NCBI RefSeq assembly: GCF_900112675.1
Contig: NZ_FOMQ01000016.1
Coordinates: 1 to 64,000, forward strand
Length of the DNA: 64,000 bases
Direction of reading: 5' to 3'
Origin: Paracidovorax konjaci
GTDB taxonomy: Bacteria; Pseudomonadota; Gammaproteobacteria; Burkholderiales; Burkholderiaceae_C
This document shows positions 17,849 through 27,722 of this stretch, in pieces; within the stretch, counting starts at the first letter, position 1, and the number at the start of each line of letters is the position of its first letter. A model generated the notes under the pieces. The model searched no databases, was not told the DNA's origin, and was given only the letters and a program-made list of their open reading frames with translations. The translations under genes were made by a program, and so were the position numbers.

Positions 17849-19183
17849 TCAGAACGTGGCCTGCGGCAGGTCCTGCCGCGTGAACACCAGCGAGACCTTG
17901 GCCTCCTCCGGAACGGGCGGCAGGCCGGCGTCCCACGCCTGCCAGGCGGCGCGCAGCGCGGCGAGGCGCCCGGGTTCGCGGCCCTGCAGGTTGGCGCGCT
18001 CGCGCGGGTCGGCCACCACGTCGAAGAGGTATTCGATGCCATCGACCTGCAGGTACTTGTGCCGGCCCCGCACCAGCGCGCGCTGGTCGCGGTGCTTCAT
18101 GCGCCAGCACAGATCGCGCGCGGGCTCCCAGGCGGGGTCGTCCAGCAAGGGCAGCAGGCTCAGGCCGTCGAGCGGGTAGTCCGGGTGCGCGGCCACGCCG
18201 GCGGCGGCGAGGAAGGTCGCCGTCCAGTCCATGGTGAGGCTGGGCGTGTCGCTCACGCTGCCCGCCGCGATGCGCGCGGGCCAACGCGCCAGCAGCGGCA
18301 CGCGGATGCCGCCTTCGAGCAGGTCCATCTTCTGGCCCACGAAGGGCCAGTTGTTGGAGAAGCGCTCGCCGCCGTTGTCGCTCGTGAAGACGACGAGCGT
18401 GTTGTCTGCCAGCCCGCGCTCGGCCAGCGCGTCGAGCACCCAGCCGATGCCTTCGTCCATGTGGTGGACCATGCGCTGGTAGGTTTCCAGGCTGCCGCCG
18501 TCGGTGTGCTTGCCGAAGCCGCCGATGCGGCGCGATTCTTCCTGGTCGTCGCGCGTGAGCCAGGGCCAGTGCGGCGCGCTGTAGTGCAGGCTCAGCAGAA
18601 AGGGCTGGTCGGCCGTCTGGCGGCGCACGAAGTCGGCGGCGCGGCGGCTCAGCAGGTCGGTGAGGTAGCCCTCCTCCTCGTGCGGGGCCTCGTTCTCCCA
18701 GAAGTCGGGGCGGCCACGCGGGTCGCAGTGGGCGAAGTAGTCGGCACCGCCCGCGTGGAAGCCGTAGAACGCCTCGTAGCCCGAGAGGCGCGGGCCGAAA
18801 TGCGGCGGGTAGCCCAGGTGCCACTTGCCGACGAGCGCAGTGGCGTAGCCCGCATCGCGCAGCAGCGAGGGCAGCGTGGGGTGCGAGGGCGGCAGGCCCA
18901 GCACCTTGTCGCCGTGCACGCTCGCGATGGGCTCTTCGGCCGCGCCCCGCAGGCGGTACTGCCAGCGGCCCGTGGCGAGCGCGAAGCGCGTGGGCGAGCA
19001 CACGGCCGAATTGGAATAGCCGCGCGTGCAGCGCAGGCCCTGCGCGGCCATCGCGTCCAGCCGCGGCGAGACGTCCACCGGGCGGCTCGCCGCATCGCGT
19101 GCGCCGGTGCAGCCGAGGTCGGCATACCCCAGGTCGTCGGCCAGGATGAAAAGAAGGTTGGGGCGCTGGGGCTGGGCAGTCAT
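17849..19183 (-). CDS. Type I (formylglycine) arylsulfatase
   Basis: A 444-residue sulfatase. [15 protein letters not shown] at residues 10-24 holds the metal-binding aspartates, and C62-S-P-T-R matches the Cys-type formylglycine motif CxPxR followed by ATGRW. Further metal ligands are in VGKWHLGY and VFTSDNGG. No signal peptide is visible, so it is probably cytoplasmic. The enzyme needs Cys-to-formylglycine conversion by FGE; the FGE-like protein at 32750-33778 seems to lack the catalytic cysteines. ATG 19183 is preferred to ATG 19213 because the sulfatase fold starts directly after it; neither has a good ribosome site. Co-transcribed with the creatininase gene. Confidence 0.92.
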   Translation of the reverse strand: MTAQPQRPNLLFILADDLGYADLGCTGARDAASRPVDVSPRLDAMAAQGLRCTRGYSNSAVCSPTRFALATGRWQYRLRGAAEEPIASVHGDKVLGLPPSHPTLPSLLRDAGYATALVGKWHLGYPPHFGPRLSGYEAFYGFHAGGADYFAHCDPRGRPDFWENEAPHEEEGYLTDLLSRRAADFVRRQTADQPFLLSLHYSAPHWPWLTRDDQEESRRIGGFGKHTDGGSLETYQRMVHHMDEGIGWVLDALAERGLADNTLVVFTSDNGGERFSNNWPFVGQKMDLLEGGIRVPLLARWPARIAAGSVSDTPSLTMDWTATFLAAAGVAAHPDYPLDGLSLLPLLDDPAWEPARDLCWRMKHRDQRALVRGRHKYLQVDGIEYLFDVVADPRERANLQGREPGRLAALRAAWQAWDAGLPPVPEEAKVSLVFTRQDLPQATF

Positions 19184-19394
19184 CGGCGGAAGGCGGAGCG
19201 GGGAAAAGGCCATTGTCGCGCGGCCCGCGGCGTGGCGGCCAGGTCACCGACGGCCCCGCGGTCTGACCGAGGACAAAAGGGATTTATTCCACCGGCTGAA
19301 AACGCCGCCCGCATTGAAAAATTCAATACGTAACCGGGCCTGCGATGGTACGTTCCGGGAATGTTTAACAAAACGTTACCGAGAGGAGAATGAC

Positions 19395-21203
19395 GTGGGT
19401 CTATTCAGGAACTTGAAGCTGGGCACCATGCTCGGCGCCGGCTTCGCCATCGTGATCGCCATCGGATTCCTGGTGTCCGCCTATGGCCGCATCCAGCTCG
19501 ACCAGATCGGCGTGAACATCCGCACGCTGTCCAGCGACCGGCTGGGCACGCTGATGCTGCTGCAGGAAGTCAAGGACAACACCAACATCGTCGCGCGCTC
19601 GGTCCGCAACATCGTGCTGATCGACGATGCGCAGGGCATGGCCGAGGAAAGCAAGCGCCTGGACGGCGTGATCGCGCGCACGACGGAGGTGATGAACACC
19701 CTCCAGCAGCGCGTGCGCTCGCCGGAGGCGCGGGCCCTCATGGACCGGCTCTCCGCGGTGCGCCCGGCTTTCCTGGACACCCTGCGCAAGGTCGAGCGGC
19801 TGGGCCTGGCCAACGACCTGGAAAGCGCGCGCAAGCTGCTGCTGGGCGAGATGCGTACGGCCCAGAACGCCTACTTCGATGCCGTCGAGGACATGATGGG
19901 CTACCAGCGCAAGATGACCACCGAGATGGCGGAAACCTCGGAGCGCGATGCCGCCGCCGCGGGCAACGCCCTGGTGGTGCTGGCCGTGGTGTCGGCCGCC
20001 CTCGGCGCGCTCGTCGCCTGGACCATCACGCGGCGCGTGAAGACCCAGCTGGGCGGAGAGCCCGCCTACGCCGCCCGGATCGCCCAGGAAGTCGCCCGCG
20101 GCAACCTCGCCGTGCAGGTCGATCTGCGCACGGGCGACTCCTCCAGCGTGCTCGCCGCCATGAGCGCCATGCGCTCCAACCTCGCCCAGGTCGTCTCCGA
20201 AGTCCGCCACAGCAGCGAGTCCATCGCCACCGGCGCCTCCCAGATCGCCACCGGCAACGCCGACCTCAGCCAGCGCACCGAGGAGCAGGCCTCCAACCTC
20301 CAGCAGACCGCCGCCTCCATGGAGGAGATGAACTCCACCGTCCAGCAGAACGCCGACACCGTGCGCACCGCCTCCCAGCTCGCCTCTTCGGCCTCCTCCA
20401 CCGCCGCCCGCGGCGGCGAGGTCGTCGGCAACGTGGTCCGCACCATGGAGGACATCACCGCCAGCTCCCGCAAGATCGGCGACATCATCGGCGTCATCGA
20501 CTCCATCGCCTTCCAGACCAACATCCTCGCGCTCAACGCCGCCGTCGAGGCCGCCCGCGCCGGCGAGCAGGGCCGGGGCTTCGCCGTCGTCGCCTCCGAA
20601 GTGCGCACCCTCGCGCAGCGCTCGGCGCAGGCCGCCAAGGAGATCAAGGCCCTCATCGGCGAGAGCGTCTCCAAGGTCGAGACGGGCTCCCAGCTCGTGG
20701 GCGAGGCCGGCTCCACCATGGGCGAGATCGTCGAGCAGACCCGCCGCGTCGCCGACCTCATCGCCGAGATCGGCGCGGCCACCCACGAGCAGGCGCAGGG
20801 CATCTCCCAGGTGGGCGACGCCGTCAACCAGCTCGACCAGGTCACCCAGCAGAACGCCGCCCTCGTCGAGGAATCGGCCGCCGCCGCCGACAGCCTCAAC
20901 TCCCAGGCCTCCCGCCTCGTGGAGCTGGTCAGCGTCTTCCAGGTGGACGAGGCCGTCTCCCACGCCGTCATCGCCCAGGCTCAGCACCGCAGCCGCGACA
21001 CCGCACGCGCGACCCAGACCGCGCTGCAGCAGGCCAAGGCCCCCGTGCCGGCGCCCGCCCCACGCGTGGCCGCGCCCCGCACCCCCGCGCCCCCGTCCGC
21101 GCAGGGCCAGCGCATCGCCCTCCCGGCCGCCGCCGCCGCACCCGCCGCCGCCACGCCGGCGAAGGCCGCCAGCGGCAACAACGACGACTGGGAGACCTTC
21201 TGA
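19395..21203 (+). CDS. Methyl-accepting chemotaxis protein with C-terminal docking pentapeptide
   Basis: A 602-residue chemoreceptor. TM1 at about residues 11-32, a four-helix-bundle periplasmic sensor to about 190, TM2 about 193-215, HAMP about 216-270, then the cytoplasmic signalling hairpin with the canonical tip around [20 protein letters not shown]. The protein ends in DWETF, the xWxxF pentapeptide that tethers CheR and CheB. GTG 19395 follows GAGGAG at 19383-19388; the nearby ATG 19390 is out of frame. From about 20050 to 20950 codons switch to mostly CTC, GTC and TCC, unlike the CTG/GTG-rich sensor half. An Ala/Pro linker separates the hairpin from the pentapeptide. The ligand is unknown. 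Confidence 0.94.
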   Translation: MGLFRNLKLGTMLGAGFAIVIAIGFLVSAYGRIQLDQIGVNIRTLSSDRLGTLMLLQEVKDNTNIVARSVRNIVLIDDAQGMAEESKRLDGVIARTTEVMNTLQQRVRSPEARALMDRLSAVRPAFLDTLRKVERLGLANDLESARKLLLGEMRTAQNAYFDAVEDMMGYQRKMTTEMAETSERDAAAAGNALVVLAVVSAALGALVAWTITRRVKTQLGGEPAYAARIAQEVARGNLAVQVDLRTGDSSSVLAAMSAMRSNLAQVVSEVRHSSESIATGASQIATGNADLSQRTEEQASNLQQTAASMEEMNSTVQQNADTVRTASQLASSASSTAARGGEVVGNVVRTMEDITASSRKIGDIIGVIDSIAFQTNILALNAAVEAARAGEQGRGFAVVASEVRTLAQRSAQAAKEIKALIGESVSKVETGSQLVGEAGSTMGEIVEQTRRVADLIAEIGAATHEQAQGISQVGDAVNQLDQVTQQNAALVEESAAAADSLNSQASRLVELVSVFQVDEAVSHAVIAQAQHRSRDTARATQTALQQAKAPVPAPAPRVAAPRTPAPPSAQGQRIALPAAAAAPAAATPAKAASGNNDDWETF

Positions 21204-21235
21204 GCCGGCGCCGGCCGGCGTTTCGGGCCCGAACG

Positions 21236-21285
21236 GCTCCATGCCGCCGGATTCATTGAAAAAATTGCTATTTAAAAGATAGCAA
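21236..21285 (-). repeat. Dispersed 50-bp repeat, copy B
   Basis: Intergenic copy 33 bp after the chemoreceptor stop, oriented toward it. Palindromic arms TTGCTATC and ATAGCAA, then TTCAATGAATCCGGCGGCAT. It could serve as a transcription-termination hairpin. With copy C it accounts for much of the 353-bp gap 21204-21556, in which I see no gene. Confidence 0.85.
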
Positions 21286-21392
21286 GCTGATCGAGCGTGC
21301 CGGGGCCCATTCCGCGCCGCGCCGGGGTACGGACGCAGAAGGGGGGGAAGGCAACCGGCGGGCATGGACGCGATGCATTCCAAGCCAAACAG

Positions 21393-21443
21393 GCTCCATG
21401 CCGCCGGTTTCATTGAATAGTTTGCTATACAAAACATAGCAAA
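21393..21443 (-). repeat. Dispersed 50-bp repeat, copy C
   Basis: Second intergenic copy, 107 bp from copy B and in the same orientation. Arms TTTGCTATG and ATAGCAAA enclose TTTTGT, followed by CTATTCAATGAAACCGGCGG and CATGGAGC. Confidence 0.85.
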
Positions 21444-21556
21444 CCATCTTCGACAGCAACAGCCTCCAGCCGGCCTGCCTGCCGCGATGCGCAGCGCGCC
21501 CCTTCGAAGCGGCGCAGCCGGCAGGGCCGTACCGGGGCCCTGCCCGCCTGCCCGCT

Positions 21557-23014
21557 TCAGGCCGTGCCCTGCCCGAGCCGCCAGCGCACCCGCGCCTGCC
21601 CCCAGGCATCCAGCGCCAGCATGCACAGCAGCGACAGCCCCAGCAGCGGCATCGCCACGCCCGCGGCCGCGATGATCGCCACCACCCACCAGAGCGCGCG
21701 CGGCTGCGCGGGCAGCGGCGGCACGCCCAGGCCGCCGGCCGGGCGGCGCTTCCACCAGGCCACCGCGCCCGCCACGCACAGCAGCACGATGCCCGCGCAG
21801 GCCACCGCCAGCACGATCTGGTTGGCCACGCCGTACTGCTGCCCGAGGTGCACGTTGATGCCCCATTCCAGCCCTTTCGCCACGGGGCCGTAGTCGGCAT
21901 AGCCCATGTCGATGAGCGGCCGGCCCGTGTACTGGTCGAGGTGCACCACGCGCTGGCCCTCCAGTGCGCTCGGGTAGGCCGAGGCCGTGTAGACCCCGCC
22001 CGGCCCCTGCGGCGCGGCCACGCTGAAGCCCGGCGCCAGCCCCAGGCGCCCGAAGGCGGCCATGGCCGCATCCAGGCCCAGCGGCGGCCGGGTGGCGGCC
22101 GCGGTGGCTGCGGACGGCATCGCCTGCGCCGGTGCGGCCGTGGCTGCGGGCGAGGGACCATGCCCTTCATGCCCTTCATGCCCTTCGTGGCCTTCGTGGC
22201 CCCCGCCGTGCCCGCCGGCCGGGGCCTGCGCGGCGGCGGCCGCGGGCACGCGCGCCTGCTGCAGGCTCCAGGGGACCGCGAGCGTGTCCGCCACCGGCAC
22301 GGCCGACATCGGCACCTGCACGCGCACGCCGGACGGATAGCCCCAGTGGCTGCCGTTCGCCCACGCATTCACCTGCGCTCCCAGGAACACCGACCAGGGC
22401 AGCCCCGTGACCGCCAGGAACGCGAGCACCAGCCCCACGCCCAGGCCCAACACGGCATGCAGGTCGCGCCAGAACACGCGCTCGGACGGCCGGCCGCGCA
22501 CCGTCACCACGCCGCCCCGGCGGCCCCGCGGCCACCAGAGGTAGAGCCCCGTCGCCACCAGCACCACGGCCCAGCCCGCCGCCATCTCGATCAGGCCGCG
22601 CGCCACGGGGCCGATCACCTTCAGGCTGTGCAGCCGCCGGATCTGCCACGCCAGAGTGCCGCGTTCGGGCAACTGCCCCAGCACGCGCGCGGTGGCCGGG
22701 TCCACGTACACCGCCACGCGCTCGCCCCCGGCCGTGGCGATGCCCACGCTCGCGCTGTCGCCGGGCGCCCCGGCCGGCGTGTAGCGGAACCACTGCCCCG
22801 GCTGCGCGGCCAGCGCCGCCGGCACGCGCAGCAGGTCGCGGTGGTACCAGCCATCGATCTCGCGCTGGAACAGGTAGGCCCCGCCCGTCACCGCCAGCCA
22901 CGCCAGGAAGGGCAGCACCAGCAGCCCCGCATAGAAATGCCAGCGCCACACGGCCCGGTACAGGCTGGCGGCGCGCAGGGGGGACGCATCAGCGCCCCGG
23001 GTCATGGAAGCCAT
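21557..23014 (-). CDS. PepSY-associated TM protein (PiuB/iron-uptake type) with His-rich repeat
   Basis: A 485-residue inner-membrane protein with four main hydrophobic segments (about residues 25-47, 150-172, 198-220 and 405-427) and another near the C-terminus, the layout of PepSY_TM proteins linked to siderophore-iron reduction or uptake. WHFYAGLLVLPFLAWLAVTG and the HxxxG-type histidine positions in the helices suggest haem or metal contact. A loop at about residues 270-285 holds GGHGGGHEGHEGHEGHEGHG, encoded by 9-bp tandem repeats. ATG 23014 has GGAGA six bases upstream. It follows the TonB receptor gene by 79 bp on the same strand, so a joint metal-uptake role is likely. Confidence 0.9.
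   Translation of the reverse strand: MASMTRGADASPLRAASLYRAVWRWHFYAGLLVLPFLAWLAVTGGAYLFQREIDGWYHRDLLRVPAALAAQPGQWFRYTPAGAPGDSASVGIATAGGERVAVYVDPATARVLGQLPERGTLAWQIRRLHSLKVIGPVARGLIEMAAGWAVVLVATGLYLWWPRGRRGGVVTVRGRPSERVFWRDLHAVLGLGVGLVLAFLAVTGLPWSVFLGAQVNAWANGSHWGYPSGVRVQVPMSAVPVADTLAVPWSLQQARVPAAAAAQAPAGGHGGGHEGHEGHEGHEGHGPSPAATAAPAQAMPSAATAAATRPPLGLDAAMAAFGRLGLAPGFSVAAPQGPGGVYTASAYPSALEGQRVVHLDQYTGRPLIDMGYADYGPVAKGLEWGINVHLGQQYGVANQIVLAVACAGIVLLCVAGAVAWWKRRPAGGLGVPPLPAQPRALWWVVAIIAAAGVAMPLLGLSLLCMLALDAWGQARVRWRLGQGTA
22159..22205. repeat. 9-bp tandem repeat coding for His-Glu-Gly units
   Basis: Units ATGCCCTTC/GTGGCCTTC recur about five times and encode repeated H-E-G on the minus strand within the PepSY protein. 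Slippage-prone, so the number may vary between strains. Confidence 0.8.
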
Positions 23015-23093
23015 TTCGTTTCTCCATCGCGCTGGAACCCTTCGCCCGTCCACGGAGCCGGCGCGCCCGGGAAGTGAATGCGGCCGTGCGCCA

Positions 23094-25259
23094 TCAGAAC
23101 CTCCACCCCAGGCTCACCGACACACTGCGCCCGTCGCCCGGCGAATAGCCCGAAGAGCCGCTGTCGTACCACGCATAGACATAGCGCCGGTCGGTAGCGT
23201 TGCGCACCTGCAGGCTCACGTCGGCCGCGGGCGTGAGCTGCCAGGTGGCGCCCAGGTCCAGCAGCGCGTAGCGCCCCGCGCGGCCCTGGGTGTTGGTGCG
23301 GTCCAGGTAGTAGTCGCCCTGCGCCGTCACGCTGGCAGACAGCCGCAGCACCTCGGTGGCGCGCACCTGCACGCCCGCGCTCACGAGGTAGTGCGGCACG
23401 TTCTCGACCTCGCGGCCCGCCGTGGCCGGCGCCGACGGGTCGGGCACGGCGATGCGCGCCACCTGGTGCGAGTACGCCACCCAGCCCGTCCAGCCGCCCT
23501 GCAGGCGCGCATTGAGTTGCGCGTCCCAGCCCTTGCGCCGCGTGCGGCCCACGTTGCCCAGGCCGCCGGGGTCGGGCAGCCCGTCCACGCCCAGCACGCG
23601 CGCCACCTCGCCCGAGGCGCGCTGCCGCCATGCGGCCACGCGCGCCTCCAGTCCCGGGGCCGGCTGCCAGCGCACGCCCGTCTCCCAGCCGTCGTTGATC
23701 GACGGGCCCAGGTCGCGCGCCTGCGTGCGGTAGGCGTCGATGCCCGTGCCCACCTGGAAGGTGCGGCCCGCATTGGCATACAGCGTGACGCCCTCCCGCG
23801 CCGTCCAGGCGACGCTGAGCTTGGGCTGGCGCACCGTGCCGTAGCCATGGATGCCGTAGCGCTGCCCGGTGAGCCGGTCCGTGAAATCGCCGTCCAGCCG
23901 GTCCACGCGCAGCGCCGGCACGATGCGCAGCGACGGCACGGGCTGCACCACGGCCTGCACGTAGGCGCCCTGCGTGCGGAAACCGAAATCCCAATCGCGG
24001 AACTGCGACGTGCGCACGCGCTCCACCGTGCGCCAGCGCTGCGCGGCGTTGTCCTGCCACTGCGCGTCCACGCCACCCTCCAGCGTGAACGCGTGCGCCC
24101 AGGCGACCGCGGGCCGCCAGGTGAGCACGCCCGAGAGGCCGCGCTGGTCCTCGTCGTTGCCGCGCTCCTGCTGCACGCCGGCCTGCGAGAAACGCACCCA
24201 GCGCTGGTTCTCGTAATGGCTGGCGTAGGCGCGCGCCGTCCACGACAGGCGCTCGGCCAGTTCGGCGTCCCAGTGCAGGCCGAGCTGGCCGGTCTCGCGC
24301 GTGCTGCGGTCGGAGGCCGACCACGGCGGCGACCAGCGCGGCTGCGCGGCCGCCTGCTCGCGCGTGAGGTAGCCGGACTCCTGCGCCTCGTTGCGGAAGG
24401 CGCGCGCCGTGAGCCCGGCGCGCCAGCGCCCGCCCTCGTCGGTGTAGAACCACTTGCCCGACAGCGCGCGCTGCGTGCCCTCGGCATGGTCTCGCCAGCC
24501 ATCGCCCGTGCGCCAGAACAGGCCGTAGTTCTGGCTCCACGGGCCCGACTCGATGCCCTTGACCACCTGCACGTCGCGCGTGCCGAAACTGCCGGCCGTG
24601 ACCGTCGCGCGCCCCTCGTTGCCGCCCGTGCGCGTGAGCACGTTCACGTTGCCCGCGATGTTGTGCAGCCCGTAGCGCGGATCATTGGTGCCGCGCACCA
24701 CTTCCACCGCCTCGATGTCGAGCGGGAACACCGCATCGAGGAACGGCATGCCGCCCGCGTTGTCGTTCGACGGAATGCCGTCGATCAACAGCTTGATCGC
24801 ATTCACCCGCCCCTCGCCATTGAACCCGCGGAACGAGAACCGGCCCGCATCCGTGCCCTGGCGGAACGGCGTGACCTGCACGCCCGGCGCGTGGCCCATC
24901 AGCTCCCAGGCATGGTCCACGCGGGCGTCCTGCAGCACCTCGCCGCCCACGATGTCCACCGACGTGGACACGCTGCGCGCGGGCAAGGCTCCGCCCGGGC
25001 CGCCGCTGCGCACCTCCACGGCGCCCAGTGTGAGCGCGGGGCTGGTGTCCGGCGGGGCACTGCCGCTCTCCGCCTGCGCCCATGCGGCCACCGCGGGCAG
25101 CGCCGCCAACGCGGCCGGCACCGTGCAGCGCACGGCGCGGCCGATGGCGGACAGCGAAAACGGAGACGCCCACACGCGCGGCGAAAAAGAAAGAAGACGG
25201 TTGCGCCGGCGCCGCCGGTGCCCGTCCATGCCTGTATCCATGTCCATGCCGATAGCCAT
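23094..25259 (-). CDS. TonB-dependent outer-membrane receptor
   Basis: A 721-residue receptor with a long Arg-rich signal sequence (residues 1-62, ending AAWAQA). The plug domain is at about 80-215 (VDIVGGEVLQDARV, FSFRGFNGEGRVNAIKLLIDGIP, EVVRGTNDPRYG), then a 22-strand barrel ending with the terminal aromatic SVSLGWRF. The ATG at 25259 is preceded by GAGGTGG. The Met/Asp/His-rich N-terminus (MAIGMDMDTGMDGH) is unusual. The neighbours DUF2946 and PepSY-TM indicate metal (iron-siderophore or copper) uptake; the ligand cannot be read from sequence. No Fur box was recognised with confidence. Confidence 0.92.
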   Translation of the reverse strand: MAIGMDMDTGMDGHRRRRRNRLLSFSPRVWASPFSLSAIGRAVRCTVPAALAALPAVAAWAQAESGSAPPDTSPALTLGAVEVRSGGPGGALPARSVSTSVDIVGGEVLQDARVDHAWELMGHAPGVQVTPFRQGTDAGRFSFRGFNGEGRVNAIKLLIDGIPSNDNAGGMPFLDAVFPLDIEAVEVVRGTNDPRYGLHNIAGNVNVLTRTGGNEGRATVTAGSFGTRDVQVVKGIESGPWSQNYGLFWRTGDGWRDHAEGTQRALSGKWFYTDEGGRWRAGLTARAFRNEAQESGYLTREQAAAQPRWSPPWSASDRSTRETGQLGLHWDAELAERLSWTARAYASHYENQRWVRFSQAGVQQERGNDEDQRGLSGVLTWRPAVAWAHAFTLEGGVDAQWQDNAAQRWRTVERVRTSQFRDWDFGFRTQGAYVQAVVQPVPSLRIVPALRVDRLDGDFTDRLTGQRYGIHGYGTVRQPKLSVAWTAREGVTLYANAGRTFQVGTGIDAYRTQARDLGPSINDGWETGVRWQPAPGLEARVAAWRQRASGEVARVLGVDGLPDPGGLGNVGRTRRKGWDAQLNARLQGGWTGWVAYSHQVARIAVPDPSAPATAGREVENVPHYLVSAGVQVRATEVLRLSASVTAQGDYYLDRTNTQGRAGRYALLDLGATWQLTPAADVSLQVRNATDRRYVYAWYDSGSSGYSPGDGRSVSVSLGWRF

Positions 25260-25536
25260 ATCCACCTCACCCCATGCAGGCGGCCCCTTCCGTGGCGGGC
25301 GGCTGCGCAGCCGCGGAACCGGGGGCGCGGGAACGCCGGCGCCTTCCGGCATCCCGGCAGGCGCACCCACGCACCCAGCCACTCGCTCGCGCATCCACGC
25401 ACCGGCCGGCGCCCAGCACCCGGCGCGGCAGCGGAAGGAAGCCCCTTGAGAAAAAAGAAACGGGAACGAAAAGCGAGAAAGAAACAGGTGGCTGCCGCAG
25501 CGCCCCTCACCGGGGGCCAGCGGCAGACCTGCCGGA

Positions 25537-25905
25537 TCAGGCGCGCGGCGGAGGCCCGCGCGCGGGCAGCGGTGCGCCGACCAGGGCCGCCAGCCGCGCG
25601 GCCACCACCGGCCGCACGGCATGCGCGAGCGGCTGCCACACGGCCTGCGGCACCACGGCGGGCACGGGCGGCGGCGCACCGGCCGCCAGGCACAGCGCGC
25701 AATCGAGGCCGTGCTGGCCCATCTCACGCAGCCCGCTGCCATCGTCCTGCACGACCACCAGCTTGGCACTGCCCGCCGCATTGCAGACCACCTGCAGGCT
25801 CTGCGGATGCAGCAGCGGCGAGGCCGCGGCCATGCCGAAGGCGAGCATCCACCAGGCGAGCACCCAGGGGGTCAGGCGGCGGAGGTGGGGCAGGAGGGAG
25901 TTCAC
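25537..25905 (-). CDS. DUF2946-family small membrane-associated protein
   Basis: A 122-residue protein with a hydrophobic N-terminal segment (WVLAWWMLAFGMAAA, about residues 12-27) and a C-proximal CALCLAAGAPPP motif. Such a CxxC-type pair followed by Ala/Pro is typical of DUF2946 proteins, which sit beside TonB receptors and PepSY proteins in metal-uptake loci. GTG 25905 is the only reasonable in-frame start near the hydrophobic segment. It lies 277 bp upstream of the TonB receptor on the same strand. Possibly periplasmic metal binding; unproven. Confidence 0.75.
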   Translation of the reverse strand: MNSLLPHLRRLTPWVLAWWMLAFGMAAASPLLHPQSLQVVCNAAGSAKLVVVQDDGSGLREMGQHGLDCALCLAAGAPPPVPAVVPQAVWQPLAHAVRPVVAARLAALVGAPLPARGPPPRA

Positions 25906-26093
25906 CGAGGCAGAAAAGGCGAATCGAATGGAGAGGCGACAAGACGATGGCTCTTGCCGTACCAAAAGATTATGCGGTGGCAGTGACAACTCAGGCTCCG
26001 TTCGCGCCGGACTCTTGCGCTGCAACCCATGTGCAGCGCCGACGGCCAAGGTCAAAGTAAAGCTGCTGTGGCAGAGAGGTTCTGCGTAAACCG

Positions 26094-27320
26094 TCACTTT
26101 TGAAGCCCGGGCAACGGAATGCCGAGCATCGCTCTGCGCTTGTATTCCATACGCTGCCCACCGAACGAGCCGTTCCAATACACAGCGACTTCGAGGCCAT
26201 CCTGCTTCACCGAAAAGGCATAAGGCTGCTCGTCTCCGCTCTGCCCGGCGGCAGGAACGAAGTTAGCCTCCCAGGTATGCGCAAGACGCCAATCCTGTAA
26301 CCGCTTCTCGACACGCAAACTGGTCAATCCATCCATTCCCTTGAAGAGGCGATAGATGACTAGCCACGCATCGCCCAATGGCTGCACGTCCACCACTTGG
26401 TAGAGTGAAAAAACAGCTTCGGAACCGCATATCGCCACCGCAGAAGAGAGTGAATCATCCTTGACACGACAAGCCTTGGATTCCAGGAAAGCCTTGAGCG
26501 GCTTCTCTCCTTGCACGAGTGAATTCGATGGAGAAAACCGCCCGGTTTCCACGGCCACATAGCGGCCGTTGACATAGGTGTCGGGTACCGGAGCTAGCGG
26601 TGGCCAAATCGTCCCGGCATGGGCACGGGACAGCACTTCTTTTCGGTTCAGTGCCTTCTGCAGGAATTGTTCCAGCGACCCCAGGCAAAAGCCATTGCGG
26701 GCCTGCATATCGTGAGCGCTGGCAATCAGCTTGCCATCGCGCAGATCGACTACCGCAAGGTCGTATTCAATCCGGGGCCATTCATATTTCGGGAAGGACC
26801 CGGGAAGCATGGTTTTGCGGTAGGTGATATCTACGGCGATGGCATCAGCCAAGCCTTCGGAGCGATCACCGACCATCACACCCTCTCCCAACCCGTACCT
26901 GGAGGGCAGGACTTCGTTGTGCAGGAATTCAGGTACGACTTCGGCGCCATGCAGCCGGATCAAAACCGGTCGATTACCAGGCGCTGGCTGCAAGAAAGAC
27001 CGCGTTGCTTGAGCGCATCCCTCGACAAACGCCCTCTTGATCTTTGACTGCGCGGCCTCTCGCTTGGTCTGGTCGTAGGTTGTTTTGCCTGACCAATAAA
27101 CAACGCTGCCGATCATGAGCAACAGCACGATCACCACTGCCACCTTGCCGAAGATCCAGCGCACGAGAAGCAATATCACCAGTGCGCCTACCAGAATCGC
27201 CAGCAGAAAAAGCTGGGCAATTCCGGAAGCTATTCCCCCATACGACCCTTGTCCTTGTGCCATGGCCACCCCGCACGGGCCCGCCACGGCGGCGGCAAAC
27301 AGTGCTATCCGATAAATCAT
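26094..27320 (-). CDS. Orphan membrane protein, lower-GC, unknown function
   Basis: I recognise no family. The 408-residue protein starts with a signal-like stretch (residues 1-22, ending AMAQ) and has two close hydrophobic segments at about 35-85 (IAQLFLLAILVGALVILLLV; VAVVIVLLLMIGSVVYW). A soluble region of about 320 residues follows, probably periplasmic or cytoplasmic depending on hairpin topology. Base composition is clearly lower in GC than the neighbours, with A/T-ending codons, suggesting recent acquisition. ATG 27320 is chosen for AAGGGA upstream; a GTG at 27350 is possible. No mobile-element genes flank it. Confidence 0.75.
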   Translation of the reverse strand: MIYRIALFAAAVAGPCGVAMAQGQGSYGGIASGIAQLFLLAILVGALVILLLVRWIFGKVAVVIVLLLMIGSVVYWSGKTTYDQTKREAAQSKIKRAFVEGCAQATRSFLQPAPGNRPVLIRLHGAEVVPEFLHNEVLPSRYGLGEGVMVGDRSEGLADAIAVDITYRKTMLPGSFPKYEWPRIEYDLAVVDLRDGKLIASAHDMQARNGFCLGSLEQFLQKALNRKEVLSRAHAGTIWPPLAPVPDTYVNGRYVAVETGRFSPSNSLVQGEKPLKAFLESKACRVKDDSLSSAVAICGSEAVFSLYQVVDVQPLGDAWLVIYRLFKGMDGLTSLRVEKRLQDWRLAHTWEANFVPAAGQSGDEQPYAFSVKQDGLEVAVYWNGSFGGQRMEYKRRAMLGIPLPGLQK

Positions 27321-27722
27321 GTCTAACGTATCCCTTCGGACATATGACACCTCCCACCAGACGCCTTTGGTCAGACTGGTGGCCTCCTTCCCGGCCCATC
27401 AATGACGGCATTGAGAGCGGCTCCCATTAATCGCACATGCTAATGGCTTCCAGAGGGCCAGCGGCTGGCCGAGGTGGCGGCGCTGGCCTGTGCGGCACGC
27501 TCACCGCCATGCGGAATGAACCCCCTTGAGGCGCTTCGCACCATCACCCGGGCGGGGCGCCGCCAGTCACCCGGCAAAGCCGGTTCCACGGCGTCCGCCG
27601 GCATGGCCTGCGCCGCGGCCTTCTGAAGGGCGAGGCCGCCGCCGGCTATCCGGACGGTGCCCGGCGCGGGGCTTTGCCGTGCATGCAGCCCCTGACCGCG
27701 GAGCCGGCGCTACCATCGCCCG
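27321..27722. other. Gene-free stretch with one inverted repeat
   Basis: No gene is seen in these 402 bp. A 7-bp inverted repeat, CCACCAG (27354-27360) and CTGGTGG (27376-27382), sits 34 bp upstream of the orphan membrane-protein start and may be an operator. At the right end TACCAT (27711-27716) looks like a -10 for alaX. Confidence 0.4.

Noticed and set aside
19313-19327. ATTGAA-AAA-TTCAAT palindrome upstream of the chemoreceptor gene
   Set aside because: Short and AT-rich, with no promoter element aligned to it; kept only as a note.
19390-19392. ATG two bases before the chemoreceptor frame
   Set aside because: Out of frame; meets a stop after eight codons. The GTG at 19395 gives the canonical chemoreceptor N-terminus.
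22135-22215. Short regular repeats that could suggest a CRISPR array
   Set aside because: Units are 9 bp, contiguous and in frame within a coding sequence, without spacers.
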